In this document: positions 30,290 to 38,681 of the stretch, one piece after another | How positions within the stretch are numbered: position 1 is the first letter of the stretch | Layout: each line of letters opens with the position of its first letter | Source: Saccharopolyspora endophytica | GTDB lineage: Bacteria > Actinomycetota > Actinomycetes > Mycobacteriales > Pseudonocardiaceae | Assembly: GCF_018070075.1 (NCBI RefSeq) | Contig: NZ_JAGPXE010000021.1 | Coordinates: 1 to 54,266, forward strand | DNA: 54,266 bases | Direction of reading: 5' to 3' | The notes under the pieces: model-generated | Databases searched by the model: none | Seen by the model: the letters and a program-made list of their open reading frames with translations, nothing else | Told to the model about the DNA's origin: nothing | Program-made: the position numbers and the translations under genes

Positions 30290-30340
30290 GGGTTCCTCCG
30301 GTTCTGTGGTGGTTTGGGCTGGCTAGTTCGTGCTCGTCAG

Positions 30341-30364
30341 GGCGGGTTTGACAGCGAGCCCGCC
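30341..30364 (-). terminator. Short hairpin after the ACAD gene
   Basis: ggcggg pairs with cccgcc around a 12-base loop, 64 bases beyond the acyl-CoA dehydrogenase stop and 52 bases before the TPR gene. A weak candidate. Confidence 0.35.
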
Positions 30365-30427
30365 GATTCGGTCACGACGGTGGCTTTCTCGAGGGGGATG
30401 GTGTGAGGTCAGGCTGCGGGGCGGGGT

Positions 30428-31624
30428 TCACGTGGTGGAGCGCAGGGACCAGGACGACTTCGTGATGCCGAGCGCGGTCTGGTAGAGGCGGAACCGTTGA
30501 ACATCGCCGGTTCCCGCCGGTGCCCAGAGGTACTGGAGGTCGCGGATGCATCGCTCGACCGGTTCGGCAGCACGCAGGGCGCGGGCCCCGAAGACCTCGG
30601 CGGCGAGGCGGGCGGAGTGGATGCCAAGGTCAATGCCGACGTGCTTGGCGTTGAACAGCTCGGCGTCGCAGTCGCCGCCGGAATCAAGCAGCCAGGCCGC
30701 GTGGTAGACGGCTTGACGTGCGGTGAGCAGGTTCGACTGCATCTGCCCTAGCCGTTGCTGGACAGTTTCGTGAGTGCGCAGGCGTGGGTGCCCTTGGACG
30801 TAGGAGACGGTGGCCGCCAGCAGCTCGTGGTGGAGGCCGACCGCGACGGCGGCGATGTCGAGACGCCCGTGCACGACAGAGGCCAGGTAGGCGGCGTCGA
30901 GGCCGTCGCCCTGGGCCCCGAGGCGGGCGGTCGAGGGAATGCGGGCGGCTTGGAAGCGGAGGTCGCCGAAGCTGAAACCCCGCATCCCGGACGCCGGCTG
31001 GTGCGGCATGAGCGTGAGTCCGTCGGCGTTGGCGTCGACGACGAACACGCTGAGCTGGCGCTCGGCGGTGCGGGCGACGACGGCGTGGACATCGGCGACG
31101 TGGGAGTTGCCGACGTAGCACTTTTGGCCGGTGAGGGCGTAGGCGTCGCCGTTGCGGGTGGCCGTGGTTTCCATGCCGAGGACGTGGCCACCTGAGCGGG
31201 GTTCGGTGACGGCGATGCTGGCCAGCGTCTGCCCGCTGGCCAGCATCGGAAGCCACTCCTGCTTCTGTGCCGGGCTCGCGATGTGCAGGAACATCGCCAC
31301 TGGGATGTCGCTGGCTTGTGCGGCCGCGGCGATGGCACCGGAGACGCGGGCGAGCTGGTCGATGATGACCACTCGGCTGCGGTGATCCAGCCCGGCGCCG
31401 CCGTAGCGGGTCGGGATGGTCGCGCCGATCCAGCCGCGACGAGCTAGCACGCGCACGAGGTCCTCGTTGACCTCCCCGGAGGCCTCCAGCTCAGCGACTC
31501 GAGGGCGGACATGTTCCTGGGCGAACTCGGCGACCTCGCTGATGAGGGCGCGGTGGCGGGACACCAGGAAGTCGCGGTCGATGTGCTCGGCACGGTCAGT
31601 GTGCCTGCTGCGGCTGGTGAACAT
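30428..31624 (-). CDS. Acyl-CoA dehydrogenase family protein, catalytic Glu replaced
   Basis: A 398-aa flavoprotein of the acyl-CoA dehydrogenase fold. It shows the FAD-binding signature IAVTEPRSGGHVLGMETTA, the Y-A-L-T-G-Q-K-C-Y-V-G-N motif and the C-terminal helix bundle (QRLGQMQSNLLTARQAVYHA). In ordinary members the base is the Glu of an EGT motif following a conserved R-D; here the R-D is kept (CIRDLQYLWAPAGTGD) but the E is replaced by A. The enzyme may therefore be a non-canonical oxidase, a carrier-protein-specific enzyme or a non-catalytic homologue. The ATG follows gggag. It lies after the conservon-GAF genes with a gap of 76 bases. Confidence 0.85.
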   Translation of the reverse strand: MFTSRSRHTDRAEHIDRDFLVSRHRALISEVAEFAQEHVRPRVAELEASGEVNEDLVRVLARRGWIGATIPTRYGGAGLDHRSRVVIIDQLARVSGAIAAAAQASDIPVAMFLHIASPAQKQEWLPMLASGQTLASIAVTEPRSGGHVLGMETTATRNGDAYALTGQKCYVGNSHVADVHAVVARTAERQLSVFVVDANADGLTLMPHQPASGMRGFSFGDLRFQAARIPSTARLGAQGDGLDAAYLASVVHGRLDIAAVAVGLHHELLAATVSYVQGHPRLRTHETVQQRLGQMQSNLLTARQAVYHAAWLLDSGGDCDAELFNAKHVGIDLGIHSARLAAEVFGARALRAAEPVERCIRDLQYLWAPAGTGDVQRFRLYQTALGITKSSWSLRSTT

Positions 31625-31700
31625 CAGCACTCCCGTTCCAGTGGGCAACGACGAAGATCCTGAGGCGATACACCGGCGGTGCTGGCTGTCGGCATGGGCA

Positions 31701-32312
31701 TCATGGGGCGCGGCCAGTGATCAGCTGGATCGCTTCGTGTGCCTTGTCCTTGATGAACGTGGTGGCGTCCCGGTCGTAAGGTCGGGTGTCGCGCGCGATG
31801 ACGCATACGGTTCCCAGTGCGACGCCGCTGTCGGGATCCAGCAGCGGGGCACCGAGGTAGGAGCGGATGTCGAGTTTCGTGGCCGCCTCGTTGGTGGAGA
31901 AGCGGACCATCGCGAAGACATCCGGCAGCGTCAGTGCCTTTCGACGCGAGACCACGTGGGGACACCAGCCGGTGTCCAGGCTCATCACGCGTGACGGCGC
32001 GGTGTGCTGTTGCCGAAGTCCGGCCGTGGCGTCGACGCTGGCGCCGGCGGGCAGGTGCATTCCGGCGAAGTATTGGTGATCACCGGCGAAGACGTTGACC
32101 ATGGCGTCGGGGAGGGAGCCGTTGATGAGCTCGGCGGCGCCGCGGGCGAGCTCGGCCGCGAAGGCGTCCAGGCGGGCCTGGGGCCGGTCGTGCGCGAGAC
32201 CGAGTTCGGCCAGTCGCCGCCTCCGGAGCGGCGCGTCGGGGTCGTTGCGCAACGGGTTGACCTGCTGTGACAGTCGGAGATCGAGGATCTGTTGGTCCTC
32301 GGGGTGGGTCAT
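31701..32312 (-). CDS. GAF-domain protein attached to conservon (203 aa)
   Basis: A single GAF domain occupies about residues 45-200: GWCPHVVSRRKALTLPDVFA, SYLGAPLLDPDSGVALGTVC and VIARDTRPYDRDA. The CPHVV motif is typical of GAF proteins that sense ligands or redox. The start overlaps the cvnD stop (TGATG), so it is the fifth gene of the conservon transcript. Likely the sensory input or output partner of the GTPase system; ligand unknown. Confidence 0.85.
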   Translation of the reverse strand: MTHPEDQQILDLRLSQQVNPLRNDPDAPLRRRRLAELGLAHDRPQARLDAFAAELARGAAELINGSLPDAMVNVFAGDHQYFAGMHLPAGASVDATAGLRQQHTAPSRVMSLDTGWCPHVVSRRKALTLPDVFAMVRFSTNEAATKLDIRSYLGAPLLDPDSGVALGTVCVIARDTRPYDRDATTFIKDKAHEAIQLITGRAP

Positions 32313-32920
32313 CGTGGCTCTCCCAACGGCAGGGTGGACAGGGTGTGTCGAGTACGGGCGTGGACGTGTTCGACGAGTCCGATCAGCACGTCGACGACCG
32401 AACGTTGGTGACGTGCGTCGCAGAACAGCAGAGGTACCTGCGGTGGCAATGCCAGGGCCGCGCGCAGTTCCTGGTTGTCGTAGGTGTGGGCGTCGTTGAA
32501 GACGTTGATTGCGACGATGAACGGGATGTCCCGTGTCTCGAAAAAGGTGAGTGCGTCGAAGCAGTCGTCGAGTTTGCGGACATCGGCGAGCACAACCGCG
32601 CCGATCGCGCCGCGGGTGAGCTCAGTCCACAACGGCCAGAAGCGGCGTTGACCCGGGGTACCGAACAGGTACACCACCAGGCCGTGGTTGCTGTAGGGGA
32701 ATGTGATCCGCCCGAAGTCCGCGGCGACCGTGGTGGTGGTCTTGGCGCGCACTCCGGTGAGGTCGTCGGTTCCGACGCTGGCGGTGGTCAGTAGTTCCTC
32801 GGTGCGCACCGGGCGGATTTCCGAGCACGAGCCGATGAAGGTGGTCTTGCCGACGCCGAAACCGCCGGCGATAACGAGTTTCACCGGGATTGGAATCGTC
32901 TCAGAGTCGTCTGAGCCCAT
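32309..32920 (-). CDS. cvnD: Conservon GTPase (CvnD type)
   Basis: A small Ras-like ATP/GTP-binding protein of the actinobacterial conservon system. It has Walker A FGVGKTTF preceded by VIAGG, the G3 motif LFGTPGQRRFWPLW with Gln, and an NKxD-equivalent region (AINVFND). The start overlaps cvnC by 20 bases. The known system couples a membrane sensor (CvnA) with a roadblock protein (CvnB), CvnC and this GTPase in a G-protein-like relay. An N-terminal ATG 13 codons upstream in the same frame is less likely. Confidence 0.92.
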   Translation of the reverse strand: MGSDDSETIPIPVKLVIAGGFGVGKTTFIGSCSEIRPVRTEELLTTASVGTDDLTGVRAKTTTTVAADFGRITFPYSNHGLVVYLFGTPGQRRFWPLWTELTRGAIGAVVLADVRKLDDCFDALTFFETRDIPFIVAINVFNDAHTYDNQELRAALALPPQVPLLFCDARHQRSVVDVLIGLVEHVHARTRHTLSTLPLGEPR

Positions 32921-33242
32921 GCAGGACCTCCTCGAGAATGTGAAGATCAGGTGCTTCATCCGGCGTGGCGCGCAGGCACACGGCGGAGTGCACCAGCAAG
33001 TCGGTAACGAGGACCTTCGCCAACGGCACGGGAAGGTCGAGTTGTGCCGCGAGTTCAGCGATGGAAGCGGGACGCTGGCATAGCCCCAAGGCGTGACCGT
33101 GTTCGGCGCGGATCTCCGTGGGCGCGATCTGTCCGGTGGCCAGCACGGTGGAATCGACCCGGAGACGTGGATCCACGGCGGTGCGACCGCGGGTTACTAG
33201 GTACGGACGGATTCGCAGCTCGATGTCGTCCTCGTCGCGCAT
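32901..33242 (-). CDS. cvnC: Conservon DUF742 protein (CvnC type)
   Basis: A 113-aa DUF742 protein. Its signature RPYLVTRGRTAVDPRLRVDS, the helix ASIAELAAQLDLPVPLAKVL and the C-terminal LHILEEVLHGLRRL are typical of CvnC, a winged-helix-like partner of CvnD. The ATG (MRDEDDIELRIRPYL) is chosen by family length. It begins 2 bases after cvnB. Confidence 0.92.
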   Translation of the reverse strand: MRDEDDIELRIRPYLVTRGRTAVDPRLRVDSTVLATGQIAPTEIRAEHGHALGLCQRPASIAELAAQLDLPVPLAKVLVTDLLVHSAVCLRATPDEAPDLHILEEVLHGLRRL

Positions 33243-33244
33243 CC

Positions 33245-33679
33245 TCACCTGGCCAGTGAAGTGGTTCCGTTGAGAGGATCGGTTTTCCACCAGGAGGCGA
33301 CCCGGTTGCCCAGCTGCTTGAGGGTTTTCGCCAGAACCAGCGGTGGGCATCGGTCATCGGCCACGGCCAGCAGCAGGCCGCGGTCGGCCGGTTGGGTGAG
33401 CATCGCGTGCAGACCTGCCTTCGAGCCAACCACCTCGAAGTTCAGGTAGGTCAGGTCGGTGACGGGCTCGTCGATGATCGACTCAGTGGGCACCTGCATT
33501 GCCGAGGCCCGCATAGAACTGGCCAGCGCGGCCTCACGCTCCGCGGCCTCGCGCGTCAAGCCGCTGAAGTGCCTGCAGATGCCATCGGTGGAGGCGTGCA
33601 CGATCGAGCAGACCCCGAGGGTCGTGGCACGCAGGTCGTCGAGGAGGTAGGTCAGATCACGGTCGTTCGCTGAAGTCAT
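33245..33679 (-). CDS. cvnB: Conservon roadblock/LC7 protein (CvnB type)
   Basis: A roadblock/LC7 fold protein of 144 aa that in other conservons interacts with CvnA and CvnD. Visible features are LTYLLDDLRATTLGVCSIVH at the start, a central basic/acidic helix (REAAEREAALASSMRAS) and the C-terminal motif GLLLAVADDRCPPLVLAKTL. The start overlaps the end of cvnA by 23 bases. Confidence 0.92.
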   Translation of the reverse strand: MTSANDRDLTYLLDDLRATTLGVCSIVHASTDGICRHFSGLTREAAEREAALASSMRASAMQVPTESIIDEPVTDLTYLNFEVVGSKAGLHAMLTQPADRGLLLAVADDRCPPLVLAKTLKQLGNRVASWWKTDPLNGTTSLAR

Positions 33680-35087
33680 CGACGGTTCCTTGTGGTCGGG
33701 ACGGGAAGAACGGGTACGGAGCCTCATCCGGGGATGGCAAGGCGGGTGAGCGGCCGGTGAGCGTGTTGCTGACCTGCCCAATGGCGTCGGGATCGAAGGT
33801 GTTGCGTGGCGCGGATGCGGGCTCCGGGCGCGGTAGGGGGTCTATGTGATGCCCCGGAACACGCTGTGGCAATGGCGGTTTCGAATCGCTGCTCTGGTTC
33901 GATACCGCCCACCTCGTCTCGGGAGGCTGGTTGGGCAGTTGCGGCAGGGTCGATTCCGCGGCTGCTGGCGTGGGTGGGTTCGGCGGCAGTGAGACCTGCT
34001 CGGGGAGGAGCTCTCCGGCGAGGTGACGTGGTGTGTTTCGCTGTCGCTGGGGGTGCGGTTCGGCGGCAAGTGAAGGCTGCGCCGGGGGCGCGTGGCTCGG
34101 CTGTGTGGGCTTGACCAGCCACTGTTGGGGAACGACGATCACCGCGTCGGTGCCGCCGTACTGGTTGGGCTCCAGCGAGGCGTGGATTTCGCGTCGCTGC
34201 GCGACTAGCCCTACGACCGCGAGCCCGTATTGGCCGTCGGCGAGTACCTGCGCCACCTGTATTGAGCCCCGCAGCACGGCATTGCACCGGGCGAATTCAT
34301 CCTCGGTCCTCGGGGCGATTCCGTGATCGCTGATGGTGATCTTCAACCCCGCTGGGATGAGCCGAGCCCTGACCAGTGCCGGTTCACCATCGGGGTCCGA
34401 GGCCCATGTGGCGTTATCGATCAGCTCGGCCAGCACGTGACGGAGATCGCCATGCGCTGCCGGGACGATTGCGACGTCGTCGATGCGAGTGGTTTCCACC
34501 TGGGTGTAGCGGGTGATCTCCGAGATCGCTGCCCGTACCAAGGCCCGCAGCGGCACCGGCTCGCGGGCCCTGCGGTGTACCGGACGACCGCCCAGTACCT
34601 CCAGAGTTTCAGCGAGTCGCAAGGCCTGGATCACCAGGTGATCAGCGCGGAAAAGCGCGTGGAGCAACTCGGGGTCCTCGACATCGTGCTCCAGGCTGTC
34701 GATCTCGTTGACCAGCCGCAGCAGCAGTGACTGCAACCGGGCTGCCAGCGGCAACCACATCTCAGCGCTGGGCTCACCTGGCACAGGCCGCTCGTGCTGT
34801 TCGTCGGTTGCCGGCGGTACCGCCTCCGACGTGGTCGCGCGGTGCTCGCCTGACTCGGCGTCGAGGTCAGGCGAGTCAGGCCTGGCCTGGTTCGGCAGCA
34901 TGACGAGGGTGCCGATGCCTGCCCCGACGATGAGCGCCGCGATCAGGACTGCGAAGAGGACAGGCAGTCGAAACCCGGTGGCACTGCAGATAACGGCGCC
35001 TAACCCCAGCAGAGCTGAAACGAGCACCAGCACGATGACCGGCCCGCGTGTCGCCGAATCGTGAGCGCGCAGCGGTGCGTGCGCCAT
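33657..35087 (-). CDS. cvnA: Conservon membrane sensor kinase-like protein (CvnA type)
   Basis: A 476-aa protein with two adjacent membrane helices (IVLVLVSALLGLGAVICSAT at about 18-38 and VLFAVLIAALIVGAGIGTLV at about 43-65). A helical dimerisation region follows (LPLAARLQSLLLRLVNEIDS), then a GHKL ATPase-like domain with the N-box ELIDNATWASDPDG and the G-box-like SDHGIAPRTEDEF. The C-terminal 150 residues are Pro-rich and disordered. No conserved phosphorylatable His is evident, as in other CvnA proteins. There is no long sensor loop between the helices. A site agggggtgtt lies before the ATG. Confidence 0.9.
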   Translation of the reverse strand: MAHAPLRAHDSATRGPVIVLVLVSALLGLGAVICSATGFRLPVLFAVLIAALIVGAGIGTLVMLPNQARPDSPDLDAESGEHRATTSEAVPPATDEQHERPVPGEPSAEMWLPLAARLQSLLLRLVNEIDSLEHDVEDPELLHALFRADHLVIQALRLAETLEVLGGRPVHRRAREPVPLRALVRAAISEITRYTQVETTRIDDVAIVPAAHGDLRHVLAELIDNATWASDPDGEPALVRARLIPAGLKITISDHGIAPRTEDEFARCNAVLRGSIQVAQVLADGQYGLAVVGLVAQRREIHASLEPNQYGGTDAVIVVPQQWLVKPTQPSHAPPAQPSLAAEPHPQRQRNTPRHLAGELLPEQVSLPPNPPTPAAAESTLPQLPNQPPETRWAVSNQSSDSKPPLPQRVPGHHIDPLPRPEPASAPRNTFDPDAIGQVSNTLTGRSPALPSPDEAPYPFFPSRPQGTVDDFSERP

Positions 35088-35415
35088 AACACCCCCTAGA
35101 ACAGGTCGAACCGCAACGTTGCGGGGTCCGCCGTATTCAGGCGCGGGCTCGACCGGGTGAGATCAGATTCGGCGGTGAGTACAGACCGACTCACAGCAGT
35201 CCGCAACGCACTAGGGGGAGGAAACAGGGAGGGAATACGCCCGCTGGATTTCGTGACCGGCTATGACAGCAACCCAAGGATCACCCGGGCAGCCCAGTGC
35301 GTGTTCGAAGCTGGTGAGCGTCCTGCACTGTGGATGCCCTGCCGCCAACTCAGTTTAGGGACAACACGCAAGGTGTCGTTCCCCGAAAGTGTTCTGCGGT
35401 TGGTATTACTGACCT
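35088..35415. other. Divergent promoter region, conservon / XRE-TPR
   Basis: A 328-base gap between divergent genes. I see no convincing coding sequence; a 98-codon plus-strand frame lacks family features and overlaps the next gene. The region must hold the cvnA promoter and, at its right end, a TATTAC(T) box 6 bases before the XRE-TPR start, fitting a leaderless transcript. Confidence 0.5.
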
Positions 35416-36594
35416 ATGGTTCGTCGTCGACACGATCTCGCCGAACGTCGTAGAAGCCGCGGCTACAGCCGCGAGTCTCTGGCTGCCGAGCTTGGGGTCA
35501 GCCCGGACGCTGTGCGTGACTGGGAGCGTGCGAAGTGGGATCCGGCACCGCGTCGGCGTCCCGCGCTCGCCCAGGCGCTGGGTTGGACCCTGGACCAGCT
35601 CGACGAAGCTCTCGACGTCAGCGACATCGAGCTGGTCCAGGGGCCAGCGTCCGCGGATGATCGAGTATGGGCACGCAACGTCGACCCCGACCACGTGCTC
35701 AGTTACTTCGCCGAGCAATGGCACGCCTTGGTCAAAGCCGACAACGTCGTTGGTCCCTCCCACGCCTTGCACGGGGTTCAGCAGAACATCCCGTTGTTGA
35801 CCACGTTGATCGACCACGGTCCCCAGGACGCTCGCCAGCGGGCACTGCGGTTGGCGGCTCAGTACGCCGAGTCGGCGTCGTGGCTGCATGAAGACCTGGG
35901 AGATCTCTTCACCGCACGGCACTGGGCCGAACAAGCCCTGCATCTGGCACGAACCGGCGGCGATCGCGACCTCGTGACGTGGACGCACTACCGCCGGGCG
36001 CAACAGACCCTGCCCACGACCAGCAGCCGAGCTGCTCCGCAGACCGCGCACCGGGTCCTCGAACGCCTCGCTCGAGCGCACGATGAGGGCGAACCGCAGG
36101 CATCCATGCGGGCCGCGTTGGACGCCCAGCACGCCCTGGCATTGGGTACGCTCGGTCACGAAACCTCTGCACACCGGATGCTCGACCGTGCTCACGACTA
36201 CGCCGAAGACCACGATGCCGGCGACGCCCGCTCGGGCCACGGCGCCTTCGCCACGGCCAACTGGGTCGCTCTTCAGCGGGCGTGGTGTTGGACGGTCACG
36301 GGACGGCCCCGGAAAGCCGCGGCACTGTTCGACGCCAGCCTAGAACAGTTGTCCAGCGTGTATCAGCGAGACCGAGCAGCCCACCTCGTCCGCTACGCGA
36401 TCACCCTGCGTGAGGCGGGACGGATCGACGCCGCCGCCGACCAGGCGCGCACGGCATGGGGCCTGGCCCGCGCGGTCAGTTCCGGACGCTGCGCCGCCGA
36501 GGTCCGGGCCGTGGCCGAGTCCCTGCGCCCGCACCGGCGAGTCCCCGAGGTCGCCGAACTCATCGCCGCCGTCACCGTGACAGGAGAAAAATGA
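35416..36594 (+). CDS. XRE-type regulator with TPR-like C-terminus (392 aa)
   Basis: An XRE helix-turn-helix occupies residues 4-62 (LAERRRSRGYSRESLAAELG, then VSPDAVRDWERAKWDP). The rest is a helical TPR-like array (RALRLAAQYAESASWLHEDL; TARHWAEQALHLARTGGDRD; AAALFDASLEQLSSVYQRDR), as in actinobacterial regulators of secondary metabolism and development. It is the first gene of a plus-strand unit with a RibD-like protein (ATGA overlap). Probably a leaderless gene. Confidence 0.88.
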   Translation: MVRRRHDLAERRRSRGYSRESLAAELGVSPDAVRDWERAKWDPAPRRRPALAQALGWTLDQLDEALDVSDIELVQGPASADDRVWARNVDPDHVLSYFAEQWHALVKADNVVGPSHALHGVQQNIPLLTTLIDHGPQDARQRALRLAAQYAESASWLHEDLGDLFTARHWAEQALHLARTGGDRDLVTWTHYRRAQQTLPTTSSRAAPQTAHRVLERLARAHDEGEPQASMRAALDAQHALALGTLGHETSAHRMLDRAHDYAEDHDAGDARSGHGAFATANWVALQRAWCWTVTGRPRKAAALFDASLEQLSSVYQRDRAAHLVRYAITLREAGRIDAAADQARTAWGLARAVSSGRCAAEVRAVAESLRPHRRVPEVAELIAAVTVTGEK

Positions 36595-37493
36595 GGCTCA
36601 CCGAACTTGGTGCGATGCGTCAAGCTCTCACCTTGGCCGCCCTGCGTATCGGGGCAACCAGCCCCAACCCGCCGGTGGGGTGTGTCATTCTCGACCCGGC
36701 CGGTGGAGTGCTCGGCGCCGGGTTCCACGGACGGAAGGGCGAACCTCACGCAGAGGTCAACGCACTGCGAGCAGCAGGTGACCGAGCAGGCGGCGCAACA
36801 GCGGTCGTCACGCTCGAACCCTGCTGCCACGTCGGGGTGACACCAGCGTGCCACCAAGCCTTGATCGACGCGGGAGTCGCCCGCGTCGTGGTTGGGCTGG
36901 AAGATCCCACCTCACGTGGCCAAGGCGGTATCGCACTTCTGCGGCAAGCCGGAATCGACGTCATCGTCGGTACCGCCGAGCGGGAAGTCAGGCTGCTCCT
37001 GCACCCGTGGCTGCACAGCCTCGCCCAAGGCCGCCCGTACCTGATCTGGGGCACCTCCACCGATACCGACGGCAGGGAGCGACTACGGAAGTTCGCGGCC
37101 CCAGAGGTTGACCTCATCATCGACGAATGCGGCGAGGTCGCCGAAGCCATCGCAGGCCGCCACCACCCCGACGTCCTCCGGACGCCAGCGGGACCGCTCC
37201 CGAGGGAACCTGAAGAGGCCGTCTCGGCACTCGGCGCGACCGGTGCCCGCCGAGCCCTCATTCTCGGCGGCCAGACCGACATCGCGACCGCCCCGCTGTT
37301 CACCGGGGGATGGATCGACCGAGTCCTGTCGCACACCCGCGACCCCGCAATCCCCTCGCTCGACGGGCTCGCCCCGGAGATCATCGACCTCCCGCCCGGA
37401 TGGAACTTGGCGGCACTGCACCCGGTGCTAGACGGGATCATCACCGATTACCGTCCCGAGGATCCCACACCGGGCGCTGATCCAGAACCGTGA
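36591..37493 (+). CDS. RibD-like deaminase/reductase (300 aa)
   Basis: Homologue of the bifunctional riboflavin enzyme RibD. The N-terminal deaminase domain has its zinc site: H53-A-E55 (PHAEVNALRAA) and C78/C87 (LEPCCHVGVTPACHQA), plus the signature TSPNPPVGCVI. The C-terminal part (about 150-300) is a divergent, reductase-like domain that keeps GRPYLIWGTSTDTDGRE and ALILGGQTDIATAPLF but is hard to align with RibD. It is not in a riboflavin operon. It begins by ATGA overlap with the XRE-TPR gene and an aggag site. A nucleotide or pterin/pyrimidine substrate is plausible; the exact reaction is unknown. Confidence 0.85.
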   Translation: MRLTELGAMRQALTLAALRIGATSPNPPVGCVILDPAGGVLGAGFHGRKGEPHAEVNALRAAGDRAGGATAVVTLEPCCHVGVTPACHQALIDAGVARVVVGLEDPTSRGQGGIALLRQAGIDVIVGTAEREVRLLLHPWLHSLAQGRPYLIWGTSTDTDGRERLRKFAAPEVDLIIDECGEVAEAIAGRHHPDVLRTPAGPLPREPEEAVSALGATGARRALILGGQTDIATAPLFTGGWIDRVLSHTRDPAIPSLDGLAPEIIDLPPGWNLAALHPVLDGIITDYRPEDPTPGADPEP

Positions 37494-37726
37494 ACCATTG
37501 CCACGCCCTCGCACTCGCGCCGAATCGTGGTGGGGCGCCACGGAACAGGTGATCACCCCCGTTGGGTCGTTCGAGTGATCATGAAGGCGGCGCGGGTGCA
37601 GGCGAACGCCAGTATCCGGCCTTGGGCCCTCCCCGTTTCCTCCCTCTCGACGTTGCGTTTGACGCGAAATGGATCTGTACTCGCCCAGCGCTCGCCTGCG
37701 CGGCGACTGGACTGGGGAAGACAGAC

Positions 37727-38410
37727 ATGAGTACTCGGATGTCAATTGGGAAAGGGACGGCTGTGCAGAACTTCTTCACACGGCACCAAACGGCGACCTG
37801 GCCGGAACCGGAGCGGCTCCACATCTACCTTCGGAGCAACGCCGAGCTCCAAGCAGTGGTGGAGCGCTATCAGGAGGAACTGCGACGTAGCAGGGTGGCG
37901 GCCGAGCATCACCTGGGATTGCAGGATCCGCAGTTCGTGCACTTCACCGTGCAGATGCTGTCGCTGTACCGGCGGCAGCTCTCGCAGTCGGCACTCGACG
38001 GGCTCGTCGATCGGTTGGAGTCTGATCTGGCGAAGGTGAAGCCGTTCGCGCTCAGCGTGGGGCCACCGCAAGCGTCGGTGCATGCGGTCGAGCTCTGGGT
38101 GGATCCAGGCGCGGACCAGGCCTGGGCCGGACTCGTCGGCATGGTGCGTGGTGCTGTCGCAGCTGTGCTCGGGGCGGATGCTATGCCGCCGGTTGCCTCC
38201 AATGGCCGGCCTCACGCGAGTCTGGGCTACGGGTATGGCGACGGGGACAGCGGCGTGATCATGTCGACGCTCAATGCAGTCTCGCCCCGGCCGGGTTTCG
38301 TCGAAGTCCCCGTGCGCGAGCTGGAGCTCGTCTCGGTGACCCAACACCCGCATCGAGGCGCGTTCACCTGGGAAACGGTGGCTGTGTTGCCGGTGAGCAC
38401 ATTCTCCTGA
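37727..38410 (+). CDS. 2H phosphoesterase (2'-5' RNA ligase family) protein (227 aa)
   Basis: The 2H superfamily acts on 2'-5' or cyclic phosphodiesters through two H-x-T/S motifs; both are present (H72-F-T74 in VHFTVQML and H163-A-S165 in RPHASLGYG). The spacing of about 90 residues and the total length fit the family. The start ATG was chosen before MSTRMSIGKG; another ATG lies 4 codons later. It follows the RibD-like gene after 233 bases that contain no clear gene. Confidence 0.8.
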   Translation: MSTRMSIGKGTAVQNFFTRHQTATWPEPERLHIYLRSNAELQAVVERYQEELRRSRVAAEHHLGLQDPQFVHFTVQMLSLYRRQLSQSALDGLVDRLESDLAKVKPFALSVGPPQASVHAVELWVDPGADQAWAGLVGMVRGAVAAVLGADAMPPVASNGRPHASLGYGYGDGDSGVIMSTLNAVSPRPGFVEVPVRELELVSVTQHPHRGAFTWETVAVLPVSTFS

Positions 38411-38492
38411 ATAACGGCCTCTGCGACGCCGGTCGACCCGCTGATGTGGAAGGTCGCACAGCGACAAGAAGTTAGTCCGGTATGTCGTGGCG

Positions 38493-38681
38493 ATGCCGCC
38501 AGAGATCGTGCCATGGAACCAGTTGATTGTCGGTGTCCTCCGGCACTCTCCGTGCAAGCCCAGCGACACCTGCAGCTGTGTGGGCGGGGTGGGGACGAGT
38601 GCCGGTGGCGAGGTGTGGTCGGCGATGCGGCGGGCCGGCGAGGCTCCGTGTGGAGATGGGGAGTTGGATGCTGGGGAGTAG
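38493..38681 (+). CDS. Small Cys-rich peptide (62 aa) before ABC exporter
   Basis: MPPEIVPWNQLIVGVLRHSP followed by CKPSDTCSCVGGVGTSAGGE and a tail containing APCGDGELDAGE. Four Cys lie in the second half, Gly/Ser-rich and acidic at the end. The frame overlaps the start of the ABC exporter by 14 bases, suggesting coupled translation. It looks like a possible secreted or precursor peptide, but no peptide-modifying enzyme is recognised here. A GTG two codons earlier is another start; TATGTC a few bases before it would fit a leaderless transcript. Confidence 0.55.
   Translation: MPPEIVPWNQLIVGVLRHSPCKPSDTCSCVGGVGTSAGGEVWSAMRRAGEAPCGDGELDAGE

Noticed and set aside
35157..35453. 98-codon plus-strand frame before the XRE-TPR gene
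   Set aside because: It overlaps the XRE start, has no family features and poor coding character, despite purine-rich stretches nearby.
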